Below are positions 28,198 through 37,274 of a stretch of DNA of 64,000 nucleotides, in pieces. Position numbers and translations under genes: made by a program. The notes under the pieces were generated by a model. It had not been told where the DNA came from, searched no databases, and saw only the letters and a list, made by a program, of their open reading frames with translations. Position 1 is the stretch's first letter, and each line of letters opens with the position of its first letter. The stretch comes from Prosthecobacter sp. (lineage in GTDB: Bacteria; Verrucomicrobiota; Verrucomicrobiia; Verrucomicrobiales; Verrucomicrobiaceae), in NCBI GenBank assembly GCA_019186985.1, contig JABARQ010000014.1, positions 62,001 to 126,000 on the forward strand, in the 5' to 3' direction.

Positions 28198-30522
28198 TCA
28201 CTCCGCCAGCCGCCGCCGGTACACTTCCCTGGCGTGCTCATAGGCGGCGATGGCGTCCTGCTGCTCCCTCGGATCAATGAGGGCCTGCTTCTGGGACCAG
28301 CATTGGTCGACGCCCTGCAGGCACCATTCGAGGCTGCGTTTGTCGCGGATGGGCCTGTCATTCACGAGGACAAAGACCGGGTTCGTGTGCGAGCTGGCGC
28401 GGATGCGCAGGGCCAGCCAGCAGCTTCGCTCCACCGGCACGTCAAAGACGAGGTCGCGCAGCGTGCCGTCAGCCACAAGGTTCCGCTTCTGCACGGCATA
28501 ACCATTGATGAGCAGCTCCACCGGCACTTCGCGGCTGCCGCCGATGCGGGCGCGCTCAAGGTCCCAGAACGGCTTCTGGCCCGCAGGCGCGTTTTGAATC
28601 TCCGGATGCGGCTGCACGTCCAGCAGGGCGGCGGCCTTGACGCCGACCTTCACCGTGGACGGTTTCGCCAGCCGCAGCTCGCTGCCATGGGTGCCGACCT
28701 CCAGGCCGTCCGCCGTGAAGTCCATGAGGTGGCTCTTGCCGTCGCTGACATAGGCGCGCCCTGCCCGGATGCCCTCGCACCAGGCGTCGTAGCTGAGGCG
28801 GCCGTCCAGCTTCACATAGGCGCGGCCCAGGCCCACGCGTTCTCCGTAGATGCAGGGGAAGTCGGTCTCGCCGCTGATGCGCGTGCGGAAGCCGGCGTTG
28901 AGGGTGTGATACCAGATGTTCAGCTCCCAGGTGTGCGGCGTGTCCACCATGCTGAGGAAGTCCACCGCCGGCACCGGCCTGCCGTCCGGTCCCTCAACCT
29001 CGTGCGTGACATCGACGATGTACTCGCAGGCGCCGATGCCGTTGAAGGCAGGCACGATGTGGTTCGGCAGCTCGTCGGTGGCGCTGGGCAGGCCTAGCTT
29101 GTAGGGCTGACTCCTTGCCGGATCGTTTTCCGCGAGCGGCTGCAGGCCCCAGCCGCTGTGCGCCGGACCGCAGAGCGCGCCCTGCTTCTTCGCCCACTTC
29201 AGCGTGTTCAGGCACAGCGTCGGCCAGTGCGCGGTGCTGTCGCCGCCGGGATACATCTGCTCCTTCAGCTTCAGCAGGCAGAGATGCCCGCTCCTGTGCG
29301 AGCCGAAGCCGCTCACCTCCACGTCGTAGCGCAGCAGGAAGGGAAAGCGCGACTCCTTGTCCTCGGTGCCGGTGAAGAACTGCTTCTGATAGTCGAAGCA
29401 CGGCCCCCAGGTCAGGTTCGCGCCGACCTTGAGGTCCTCGCCCTGGCAGTGACGCGCCATGTCCGGCGCATGCACGCCCTGCGACGGCACGGAGTAATGC
29501 GCGCAGCCGGCGGCATGGATGTGATGGTCGCCGCTCCACCAGCCAAGCCGGGACGGATCAATCCAGCGCCTCACCTGGAAGCTCCACAGGCCGTCCTTGT
29601 CCTCGCCGGAAACCCTGACGCGACGTGTTTCAGGCAGCGACTCCGGCCCGCGGCGAAACACCACGTCATAGGTGCCGTCGGGCAGCTTCAAGGTTTCGCC
29701 ATCACCCCGGTAGATCTGCGGATGAAAAAAGAAGTCCGGCGCCTGGCGCTTGATCTGCGAGGGATAGACACGTCCGGCCAGGTCCTTGATGAGCAGCTCG
29801 GCGATGCAGGGTTTTCCGGTTTCATCGGTGATCGCGAGCCGCACCTGCCGTGCAGGCCGGCAGTCAAACAGCACGCTGGTCTCGTTGCGGAAGCCGAGGT
29901 CCTGGGTGCCCTGGCCGGTGTCGAAGCTGAAGGTGGCGTCGCGTTTGCCCGCATCCCGGCTGTAAAGCTGCACCACGCGGTATTCGAGGCTCAGGCCGCT
30001 CAGGGTCGGCGGCATGGGCGGGGATTCAAACATCTGCAGGTCCAGCCAGCGCGCCGAGAGCGCCGGTTCGCCCGGATCCTTCGGCTGCGCATGCGGGGCC
30101 ACGGGCGGCGAACCCTTCACATAGGCCTCCCTGGCCTGCGGACTCGCCACCGCAAGCCGGGCGGTGACCCCGGCCTCGTTTTCCACCCGTACCAAATATT
30201 GCCGCCAGCCCGCCTCATCCAGCACCGCCGGGGCCGTGCCGCGTTCCACCTTCACCTGCTGCTCCGGAGTGATCGTGACGTGGAACAAGGCATGGTCATC
30301 CAGCACGGCGCGGGCCTTGGCGACACCCTCGGCGTCGTTCCTGGCAACCGCCGCCTTGAGGGTGGCGACCTCCTCCTGGGTAAAGGGCGTGCCCAGGAAG
30401 TTCGTCGCCTCGATGAGCCGCTGGGCGGCGGCGAGAAAGGGCTGGGGCTCCACCTCGGCCGCGTCCAGGGGACGAAGGCAGCCGGACCCCAGAACGGCCA
30501 GGAGAAGAATTCGCGCGCTCAT
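28198..30522 (-). CDS. secreted CehA/McbA-family (PHP) metallohydrolase
   Basis: 774 residues with a signal peptide. The second half holds a PHP-type metal site signature (WWSGDHHIHAAGC) and further His/Asp/Glu motifs (CGPAHSGWG, FPCIYGERVG) as in CehA/McbA-like hydrolases. The N-terminal 330 residues look like beta-sandwich modules. The substrate is unknown. Members are periplasmic or secreted in planctomycetes and Verrucomicrobia. It converges with the GAF gene, 19 bases apart. Confidence 0.82.
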   Translation of the reverse strand: MSARILLLAVLGSGCLRPLDAAEVEPQPFLAAAQRLIEATNFLGTPFTQEEVATLKAAVARNDAEGVAKARAVLDDHALFHVTITPEQQVKVERGTAPAVLDEAGWRQYLVRVENEAGVTARLAVASPQAREAYVKGSPPVAPHAQPKDPGEPALSARWLDLQMFESPPMPPTLSGLSLEYRVVQLYSRDAGKRDATFSFDTGQGTQDLGFRNETSVLFDCRPARQVRLAITDETGKPCIAELLIKDLAGRVYPSQIKRQAPDFFFHPQIYRGDGETLKLPDGTYDVVFRRGPESLPETRRVRVSGEDKDGLWSFQVRRWIDPSRLGWWSGDHHIHAAGCAHYSVPSQGVHAPDMARHCQGEDLKVGANLTWGPCFDYQKQFFTGTEDKESRFPFLLRYDVEVSGFGSHRSGHLCLLKLKEQMYPGGDSTAHWPTLCLNTLKWAKKQGALCGPAHSGWGLQPLAENDPARSQPYKLGLPSATDELPNHIVPAFNGIGACEYIVDVTHEVEGPDGRPVPAVDFLSMVDTPHTWELNIWYHTLNAGFRTRISGETDFPCIYGERVGLGRAYVKLDGRLSYDAWCEGIRAGRAYVSDGKSHLMDFTADGLEVGTHGSELRLAKPSTVKVGVKAAALLDVQPHPEIQNAPAGQKPFWDLERARIGGSREVPVELLINGYAVQKRNLVADGTLRDLVFDVPVERSCWLALRIRASSHTNPVFVLVNDRPIRDKRSLEWCLQGVDQCWSQKQALIDPREQQDAIAAYEHAREVYRRRLAE

Positions 30523-30626
30523 GCGGCATAAACGCTCTTCAAGACAGGGCTTGTTCGACCACTTCGCGCTTTCCCGGGATCATGGCATCGGAAGTGACGG
30601 CGTGCGTCAGGAGCCGGAAGCAGGCG

Positions 30627-31844
30627 TCAGGGCCGCAGCTTTCCAAGCTCCTGCCGGAGATAGGCCGCCGCCTCCCTGCGAAAAGCCGCCTCATCCGGCG
30701 GCGACCCGCTTTTCATGGTGGCCTCGCGCACATGCCGTCGCGCCCATTCGAAGTAGCGGCGGTGAGTGTGCCAGATCGGCTGCTTCTGGTTCCTTTCATC
30801 GATGAGCCAGAATCCGCCTGGCTTTTCAGGGCTGCCCTCATTGTCGTAAAGCTCCCAGTAGAGCACGAACGGACAGCCCCAGTCCATGGCCGCAATCATG
30901 ACCTCGAGGCTCTTGCGGTTCTGCTCCTCCGGTGTGTAGCGCCGGGCGGGAAAGCCGTATTCGCCAATGAAGACGCGCTTGCCGGCCACCCCGGGCTTCG
31001 GCTTCATCCGCGACTCGATGTGGCTCAGGGTGGCGAAGAGGTCCTCACGGATGCCGCGCTGCAGGCTGTCGTAGGAGGAGTAGCTGACAAAGTCGACATC
31101 GACCTGCGGCAGGATGTCATTGGTCAGGCACTGGCCGCCTTTGAGGAAGGGCTCGACCAGGTTCGCCTCGGTGTAGTGCCAGACTTCAACGTCATGATGC
31201 GGCGTGTCGCGCTTCGCATCGTCCACGGCCTGCTGGCGCACCTTGAGCCAGGCAATGAAGTTGTCGCCAAAGCGTTCCGGAAACGGCTGCTTCGGGTCAA
31301 AGTGCGGCCGCAGATGCCAGTCGCCCTCCCAGTGGCCGAGGTAGAACTTCTTGCCGCTGCCGCTGTAAGTGCGCAGCAGGTGCGCGACGAGGTCATGCAT
31401 CTCGCGGTACTCCAGGTCACGCTCCGCCGGCCTGAAGGTGCCCGCACTGCCATGAGTGGTGAGCGGATAGGCCCAGAAGAAGAAATGGGTGAACGGCATG
31501 TCGAGCACCGCGCGATGCGTGGGTTCCCTGCCGGCGATGTCCACCAGCGTCTTCAGGCCAGGATCGCATTCCCGCACGTTGACCTTCATCTTGCCGAAGC
31601 AGGCCTGCTTCGAGATCGAGAACTTCATGATGCCCGACCCGAGGCCGGCGATGAGCCTGGCGCTCTCCAGCAGCGGCTCGTCCTGCGTGAAGTGGTAGCG
31701 ACCTCCGATCGCCTGCGTGCCGAGAATCAGGTTGGGCGGTTCCGCGGCCGACAAGGCACAGACGGCCCACAGCATGACCCACAGGCTGCCCTGTACCAAT
31801 AAGCGGACGCAGGCCGGGGCAGCGAGTGCAGGCAAGGGCTTCAT
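30627..31844 (-). CDS. secreted TIM-barrel glycoside-hydrolase-like protein
   Basis: 405 residues with a hydrophobic N-terminal signal. Motifs fit a clan-A-like barrel: HYTEANLV (possible acid/base Glu), FIGEYGFPAR (possible nucleophile Glu on strand 7) and VLYWELYDNEG (strand 8). No exact CAZy family can be assigned by eye. Its ATG overlaps the end of the upstream gene by four bases, so the two are one operon. Confidence 0.7.
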   Translation of the reverse strand: MKPLPALAAPACVRLLVQGSLWVMLWAVCALSAAEPPNLILGTQAIGGRYHFTQDEPLLESARLIAGLGSGIMKFSISKQACFGKMKVNVRECDPGLKTLVDIAGREPTHRAVLDMPFTHFFFWAYPLTTHGSAGTFRPAERDLEYREMHDLVAHLLRTYSGSGKKFYLGHWEGDWHLRPHFDPKQPFPERFGDNFIAWLKVRQQAVDDAKRDTPHHDVEVWHYTEANLVEPFLKGGQCLTNDILPQVDVDFVSYSSYDSLQRGIREDLFATLSHIESRMKPKPGVAGKRVFIGEYGFPARRYTPEEQNRKSLEVMIAAMDWGCPFVLYWELYDNEGSPEKPGGFWLIDERNQKQPIWHTHRRYFEWARRHVREATMKSGSPPDEAAFRREAAAYLRQELGKLRP

Positions 31845-32506
31845 GGCAGGGATGGACTCACCCGGATGTCATCAAGCTCGATGCCGGCCCCGCCGCCGTT
31901 CTGCATCCAGAGCAGCTTGCGCTTGGCGGCGTTGAAGTTGGGACGCGTCAGGGTTTTGGACCAGGTCCGGCCGTCCAGGGTGACGGCGACCTCCTCGCCG
32001 CGGAAGACGAGCTTGACCTCGCGCCAGGCGTCGGCTGTCAGGTCCACCTTTTCGAGTGGAAGAAACTCGTTCAGGCGGTAGGCGCCGCTTTTGGGATCGG
32101 CCGCGCGGCCGGTGTTTTGACGCATCGGATGGCTGGCGTCTTTCGAATGAGCATCGACCTGCAGATGCACGCCCTCACGCAGCAGCTTGACACGCAGCAT
32201 GTGATCCTCGCTGCCGAAGCCGTCATCGCCATCAACAAAGAACCACAGCCACCCTCCCGGCGCGAGATGACGATAACGAAAGGAGATTGTCAGGTCCTTC
32301 CCCTCGACCGGCAGATAGACCATGGGCGGATACTTCCCTCCGCTGGATCCCCGAGTCCACAGCACCCCTTCACGCACGCTTGTGTTCTTGTTCGGAATCG
32401 GCGTCAGAAAGCGCTTCGCATCAAAGTCGGGGCCAAAGCTTTCATGAAACGGCTCGGCGGCCAAGGTGCTGGAGAGGAGGCAGAGGGCGAAAAGCAGGCG
32501 TGGCAT
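31841..32506 (-). CDS. secreted LamG/concanavalin-like protein
   Basis: 221 residues with a signal peptide (LLFALCLLSSTLAAE). The sequence is a beta-sandwich type (DLTISFRYRHL, GWLWFFVDGDDGFGSEDHMLRV in parts, and a terminal IELDDIRVS), as found in secreted carbohydrate-binding or DUF1080-like proteins. No catalytic residues are clear. It is the first gene of a two-gene operon with a glycosidase-like protein, 4-bp overlap. Confidence 0.75.
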   Translation of the reverse strand: MPRLLFALCLLSSTLAAEPFHESFGPDFDAKRFLTPIPNKNTSVREGVLWTRGSSGGKYPPMVYLPVEGKDLTISFRYRHLAPGGWLWFFVDGDDGFGSEDHMLRVKLLREGVHLQVDAHSKDASHPMRQNTGRAADPKSGAYRLNEFLPLEKVDLTADAWREVKLVFRGEEVAVTLDGRTWSKTLTRPNFNAAKRKLLWMQNGGGAGIELDDIRVSPSLP

Positions 32507-32520
32507 GATGAGAAAGTGGC

Positions 32521-32536
32521 TTCGGCTTTAGCCGAA
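32521..32536. repeat. short perfect hairpin TTCGGCTTTAGCCGAA
   Basis: A 7-bp stem with a two-base loop, in the 104-base gap between the BNR-repeat gene and the LamG-like gene, both on the minus strand. No T-run follows on either strand, so a terminator function is uncertain. Confidence 0.45.
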
Positions 32537-32610
32537 TCAAGAGACGCCGTGAGCTTTCTCAGATGCGGCCAAGGCCCCAGCCACTTGGTGTCCGGTGCCG
32601 GGTTGAAGGG

Positions 32611-34143
32611 TCACCTCGTTGCCGGCGACGCGATCTCCGCAACAACGACCGCAGTGTCGGGTGCCTTGCCGGAATAAAAGGAGATGAAGTGGGTGTCCCC
32701 GATCACGGTGGCGTTCGCGTTGCCAGCATCGAAGGTGACTTTGCTCCCGGTGGCGACAGCTTCGGAGCCGGGCCAGCTGAGCGGATGGTCAAACACCTGG
32801 CTCGGATCGACGACGCGCCGCCGCAGGATGCCGCGCCCTCGCTCATAATAGTAGTTGCTCAAAAGCCCGGTCTTGGCATCGAGGATCAGGCTCGGCGTGG
32901 AGGCGGAGACATCGCTGATGTTGGTGCGCGTGCGTGTCCAGGTGGCTCCGTAGTCCGTTGAGATCATCTGGAACTGCGCGGGACCGGTCTCCGTCCGCGC
33001 GATGGCGAGGATCTTGCCTTCGCCGAGGTGAACCGCGGCGGGTTCGGTCGGCCAGTCAGGTTTCAGCAAACCGGATTCAACAGGCGTTTGAGTCCACGTT
33101 TTACCGTCGTCACTGCTGGTCATCCTGCCCCAGGATTGCGTGGGCTTGTCGCTGTAATCACCGCCGAACCACAGCGCCATGAGCCCGACTTTCGGGACGC
33201 TGAAGACGTCCGTGATCTGCATCGGGCGCACGGCTAGCGTCGGTGTGGCGATGAGCGTGAAGTTGATCCCGTCGGTGCTGCGGTAAAGATCGTGGTGCCA
33301 CTCGTTTTTTCCGATGCGGCGCACCCAGAGCAGCATCGCGCCGGTGGAATCCAGCCCTTTCCCGACCGCGACCTCGCCGTAGCCTTTGGCATCGGCGACC
33401 ACCGTTTCCGCGGTCCAGGTCTTCCCGCCGTCCGTCGAGGTGCGCGCATAAACAGCGCGATCATCGCTGGCGATGGTGTGCCCTTTGCCACGGCCATAGA
33501 CGCAGACGAGTTTCCCACCGATGGCCTGAAGCATCGGCCATGAATTGTAGCCGGGCGCGTCCTGGACCACATGGGGTTTCGGAAGCGCTTGCAAGGGCGT
33601 CACCTTCACCGCAGCCAGGCCTGTGGGCTTGATGAAGGTGTCGCCGGGATCACCGGGCTCCCGCTGGATGCGCACCGCCAGCGGCGCGTCCGGCACGACC
33701 TCGTAACAGGATTCCAAGACGATGGTCCGCGAATGAAACGGCGCAGCGGACAGCGCCGTGCGCACCGGTTTGCCCAGCGCATACCGCTCCGTGAACGGCG
33801 CACCGTCCACCATCTGCGAAAGATGCACGCGATACACATCCTGAAACTGCGCGCTCGTCGTCTCATCCGTCGTCGTCACGACAATCTCCACCTTCACCGC
33901 CCTGCAATCGCCGGGCAGCCCCGTCACCACTCCCGCCACCGACTGCCCCACCGTCCCTCCCGACAGCGACCACACCGGGATGTGCGTGGAGCCGCTCGAC
34001 ATCAACACCAGCGAAGGCTGGCCCGTGGCGATGGACATCTGGTTGGCGTTCAGGCCGATGGGGGTCGCTTCGGCGCTGAAGCTGGTCGCCGCAGTGGTAA
34101 GCAGGGTGATGAGGAAGCAGAAGTGCCGGGAGTGAGATCGCAT
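32611..34143 (-). CDS. secreted BNR-repeat sialidase-like protein
   Basis: 510 residues from the ATG at 34143 with a signal peptide (FLITLLTTAATSFSA). An N-terminal beta-sandwich (about 25-180) precedes a propeller with Asp-box motifs (STDGGKTW, SSDDGKTW, STDYGATW). No clear catalytic Arg-Arg-Arg set can be read. The frame is open to 34269 but the extension has no signal features. Next to it begins a restriction-modification system on the opposite strand. Confidence 0.8.
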   Translation of the reverse strand: MRSHSRHFCFLITLLTTAATSFSAEATPIGLNANQMSIATGQPSLVLMSSGSTHIPVWSLSGGTVGQSVAGVVTGLPGDCRAVKVEIVVTTTDETTSAQFQDVYRVHLSQMVDGAPFTERYALGKPVRTALSAAPFHSRTIVLESCYEVVPDAPLAVRIQREPGDPGDTFIKPTGLAAVKVTPLQALPKPHVVQDAPGYNSWPMLQAIGGKLVCVYGRGKGHTIASDDRAVYARTSTDGGKTWTAETVVADAKGYGEVAVGKGLDSTGAMLLWVRRIGKNEWHHDLYRSTDGINFTLIATPTLAVRPMQITDVFSVPKVGLMALWFGGDYSDKPTQSWGRMTSSDDGKTWTQTPVESGLLKPDWPTEPAAVHLGEGKILAIARTETGPAQFQMISTDYGATWTRTRTNISDVSASTPSLILDAKTGLLSNYYYERGRGILRRRVVDPSQVFDHPLSWPGSEAVATGSKVTFDAGNANATVIGDTHFISFYSGKAPDTAVVVAEIASPATR

Positions 34144-34301
34144 GATTAGTTGAAAATTGATCTGTTGTGAGGCCACCTCAAGCACGGAGAGGCATGGTTC
34201 CCCTACGAACGAACTGATACTTCCCGGCCAGTCATACAGGCAAAGGCCGGTCCGAAGCAGGATTTTCATTTCATTGAACAGCGTGTTCGGATCGTTAGGA
34301 T
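34144..34301. promoter_or_regulatory. divergent promoter region before the methyltransferase
   Basis: About 160 bases, more AT-rich than the flanking genes, between the BNR-repeat gene and the DNA methyltransferase. It must hold both promoters. I see no convincing C-box repeat. Confidence 0.35.
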
Positions 34302-35981
34302 GTGCCCGTGAAATTAGACGCCAGATCCACCAAGAAGACCCAAAAGCAGGAGGGAGCGCATTACACGCCCGCCGGGCTGGCGGAGTTTGTGGCCCGGCAT
34401 CTAGCGGCGGTTTGCGGGGTGAAAAAGCCTCTCGTGCTCGATCCTGCCGTAGGAGATGGGGAACTGTTGCTGGCTTTTGGGAAGGCTTTCGGAAAAGGCT
34501 GCACGCTCAACGGCTTCGACCTCGATGAAGTAGCCGTCGCGAATGCAGGGAGAAGGTTGCTGGAGGAAATGCCTCAAATGACGGGAAAAGTGCAGCGGCA
34601 GGATTTTCTCGACTTTGCTTTGGAGCATCGGGAGGATTCGCTGTTTTCGACACCGCCCTTGTATGACGTGGTGATTGCGAATCCACCATATGTGCGGACG
34701 CAGGTGATGGGCGCGGAGCGTTCACAGCGCTTGGCGCAGCAGTTTGACCTTAGCGGACGCGTGGATTTGAGCTTCGCTTTCATCGAAGGCATCGCGGACG
34801 TGCTCAAAGAAGGCGGCGTAGCCGGAATCATCGTCTCGAACCGTTTTATGACTACGAGAGCAGGCTCTCAGGTGCGGGAGCGCATCCTGTCCCGATTCGA
34901 GGTGCTGCATGTTTGGGACTTTGGGGACACAAAGCTGTTTGAGGCGGCTGTTTTGCCTGCCGTGCTGCTTGTCCGGAAACGTCGCGGCGCAACTGCGTCG
35001 AATCCACGATTCACTTCCATTTACTCGACGAGCGAACCTCCGGTGCATCAAGCGGCCACGGTGTATGAGGCACTCTCGAACGGTAGTGGTTCGGTGAATG
35101 TCACCGGGACGACTTTTCTCGTCCAACACGGCCTGCTGCATCATGGCACTGCACTCAACGGCACCTGGCGCATCGCCACGGAGCATGGTGATGCGTGGCT
35201 GGATACTGTGCTTGCTCACACGTTCTGCACCTTTGGTGAAATTGGCAAAATCCGCGTCGGCGTGAAGACCACGGCGGATAAAGTCTTCGTGCGAAAGGAC
35301 TGGGACACGCTTCCCGAGGAGATGCGGCCCGAGGTGCTGCGCCCTCTCATCACGCATCATGTGGCGAGGCGTTTCAAATCGTTGCCCGCCGACCGGCAGA
35401 TTCTCTACACGCACGAGGATCGCGCTGGGAAGAAGGCGGCGATTGATCTCGACAAGCATCCTTTCACCCGACGCTATCTGGAGATCCATCGCACCACACT
35501 GGAGGCGCGGACATATGTCATCGAGTCAGGACGAAACTGGTATGAAATCTGGGTCCCACAGCTTCCGGCGCTCTGGCCTGTGCCTAAGCTGGTGTTTCCC
35601 GACATCTCCGAGCGTCCGACCTTTTGGATGAGCTTGGACGGCGAGATCATCAATGGCGACTGCTATTGGTTGGCTCCCGATGATCACACAGACAGTGATC
35701 TGCTCTGGCTGGCGCTCGCGGTGGCAAACTCGCGTTTCATCGAGAGCTTTTACGATCACGCCTTCAACAACAAGCTCTACGCAGGACGCCGCCGCTTCAT
35801 GACTCAGTATGTGGAGAAGTTTCCGCTTCCATCACCCGAGTTGCCCGTCTCGCGTGAGATCATCGCGCTCGCGAGACGGATATATGAACTGACGCCTGGC
35901 GAGGAAGCAGACGCACTGGCCGCAAAGATCGACGCCTTGGTTGAATCAGCCTTTGGCCTTGCCGAAGAAGCCACGCGGTAG
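34302..35981 (+). CDS. type II N6-adenine DNA methyltransferase
   Basis: 559 residues from a GTG at 34302; a second GTG at 34308 has AGGA seven bases upstream and is about equally likely. Motif X-like GAHYTPAGLAEFVARHL (residues 18-34), motif I LDPAVGDGELLLAFG (46-60) and catalytic motif IV NPPY (127-130) are in the order of Eco57I-type gamma methyltransferases, with a C-terminal target-recognition region (about 330-520). It protects host DNA from the nuclease encoded on the opposite strand. Its last 36 bases overlap the nuclease gene's end. The recognition sequence is unknown. Confidence 0.9.
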   Translation: MPVKLDARSTKKTQKQEGAHYTPAGLAEFVARHLAAVCGVKKPLVLDPAVGDGELLLAFGKAFGKGCTLNGFDLDEVAVANAGRRLLEEMPQMTGKVQRQDFLDFALEHREDSLFSTPPLYDVVIANPPYVRTQVMGAERSQRLAQQFDLSGRVDLSFAFIEGIADVLKEGGVAGIIVSNRFMTTRAGSQVRERILSRFEVLHVWDFGDTKLFEAAVLPAVLLVRKRRGATASNPRFTSIYSTSEPPVHQAATVYEALSNGSGSVNVTGTTFLVQHGLLHHGTALNGTWRIATEHGDAWLDTVLAHTFCTFGEIGKIRVGVKTTADKVFVRKDWDTLPEEMRPEVLRPLITHHVARRFKSLPADRQILYTHEDRAGKKAAIDLDKHPFTRRYLEIHRTTLEARTYVIESGRNWYEIWVPQLPALWPVPKLVFPDISERPTFWMSLDGEIINGDCYWLAPDDHTDSDLLWLALAVANSRFIESFYDHAFNNKLYAGRRRFMTQYVEKFPLPSPELPVSREIIALARRIYELTPGEEADALAAKIDALVESAFGLAEEATR

Positions 35982-36995
35982 CGGGATTTGGATTTTCTTG
36001 TTCAAGACCTTGCCCTCGAATCGGGGGAACCTGCTGAAGAAGTCCTCGCCCGAGGTCAAAACGAGGCTTGTGAGCATCACCTGGCCGTCATTCGCCGCCG
36101 CGCCAAAGATCGCATAGCGGACATCACAGTGACGCACAGTGCCTTCAGGCAGCTCATTCAGGTCCAACGGTTCGGTGCTTGATGGCTCGACAAGCCCCAG
36201 ATCAATCGTCGGCGATGTTTGCAACTTCACTTCCAGCAATTGATGCCGCACATCGGGAAACTGGCCGTCGTCAGCATAGCTTTGGTAAGCCAGCGCTTTG
36301 CAGACCAAGCGATGAAGCTCAGCTCCGCGATTTCGCTCCTGGTCGGACCCTGCATTCGCGAACGACGTGCCGACCACACTGCTCAACTTTTCAAACACAG
36401 TCCGAATCGGCAGAACAGAGCCTTTTTCAGGGTCATCGGTGGGCTGAGAACTCGAAATGCTTGCGCCTGAACCGATCAAAGGCTGCAACTGGCTCGTGTC
36501 ATTACCCGATACGAGTTCCAAAGCCTCTGTGCCAGCATTGAACCGCGCTTGATACTTCTGCGTGAGCGCTCCGGTGGTGTCGAGCTTTGCTAGCATCGCT
36601 CCTGTCACCACCTTTACTTTGTCCACGAGGCCGGCTTCGCCCACCGAGATGAGGACATAGCGACGGCGTGGTTTCAGCTCCTCGTTCCAGATTTGCAGGT
36701 TGTCCGATGCCTGGACGTAAGTGTCGAAGTTCTGCCCCGGAAAGCGGGCGTGCGGCTTGTTGCATTTGCGAAAGGACTTTGGAACCGCGTAGCCCAACAC
36801 CCGGCAAACCTCGCTTTTCACGACTTTCGATCTTGTCCGCAGCGGCATTCCAGCGGTGGAGAAACCACGAAGTCCTTCATCGAGAAGATTTTCTAGCTCC
36901 TTGGTCGGAATGTAGAGCGGTGATTCCTTTGGTAGCAGATCAAAGATGCTCAATCCGCTCGCACAGATCGCTTCCACATAGTGAACCGCACTCAT
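35946..36995 (-). CDS. type II restriction endonuclease, PD-(D/E)XK type
   Basis: 349 residues, no database family recognised by eye. A PD-(D/E)XK active site is visible near the C-terminus: P247-D248 and E255-V256-K257, with an upstream helix carrying E226 (NRGAELHRLVCKAL). It lies between a DNA methyltransferase (convergent, overlapping by 36 bases) and an XRE controller gene (4-bp overlap with its start), the usual company of a type II enzyme. The N-terminal 110 residues probably take part in DNA recognition. Confidence 0.8.
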   Translation of the reverse strand: MSAVHYVEAICASGLSIFDLLPKESPLYIPTKELENLLDEGLRGFSTAGMPLRTRSKVVKSEVCRVLGYAVPKSFRKCNKPHARFPGQNFDTYVQASDNLQIWNEELKPRRRYVLISVGEAGLVDKVKVVTGAMLAKLDTTGALTQKYQARFNAGTEALELVSGNDTSQLQPLIGSGASISSSQPTDDPEKGSVLPIRTVFEKLSSVVGTSFANAGSDQERNRGAELHRLVCKALAYQSYADDGQFPDVRHQLLEVKLQTSPTIDLGLVEPSSTEPLDLNELPEGTVRHCDVRYAIFGAAANDGQVMLTSLVLTSGEDFFSRFPRFEGKVLNKKIQIPLPRGFFGKAKG

Positions 36996-37219
36996 GCCAC
37001 TCCGTTCTTGGTGAGAAGTGTCGGCACATCGGTCTTCATCGCGTTCGCGAAAAGCTCCAGCGTTGCGAGCGTGACGTTCCGCTCACATCGCTCGACCTGA
37101 CCGACATAAGTGCGATGCACGCCACACTCGATGGCGAAGTTGTCCTGCGAGATGCCAACACGCGCACGGTAGCGCCGCACATTGTCAGCCAGGATTTGCC
37201 GGAGGTTTGATTTGGCCAT
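36992..37219 (-). CDS. XRE-family controller (C) protein
   Basis: 75 residues forming one HTH_3 domain: LADNVRRYRARVGISQDNFAIECGVHRTYVGQVERCERNVTL (in parts, residues 10-50). Controller proteins of type II systems have this size and delay expression of the nuclease until the methyltransferase has accumulated. It precedes the nuclease gene with a 4-bp overlap, so the two are cotranscribed. The promoter must lie in the 55 bases before it or inside the next gene; no symmetrical C-box was seen. Confidence 0.88.
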   Translation of the reverse strand: MAKSNLRQILADNVRRYRARVGISQDNFAIECGVHRTYVGQVERCERNVTLATLELFANAMKTDVPTLLTKNGVA

Positions 37220-37274
37220 GACCGACCAGTGGCCTGATGATGACCATGAGGCGACCGACTCTGAGTAGCATTTC

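Noticed and set aside
34302-36995. Possible identity of the restriction system with a SalI/XamI-type (GTCGAC) system.
   Set aside because: The sizes are similar, but I could not confirm any specific motif.
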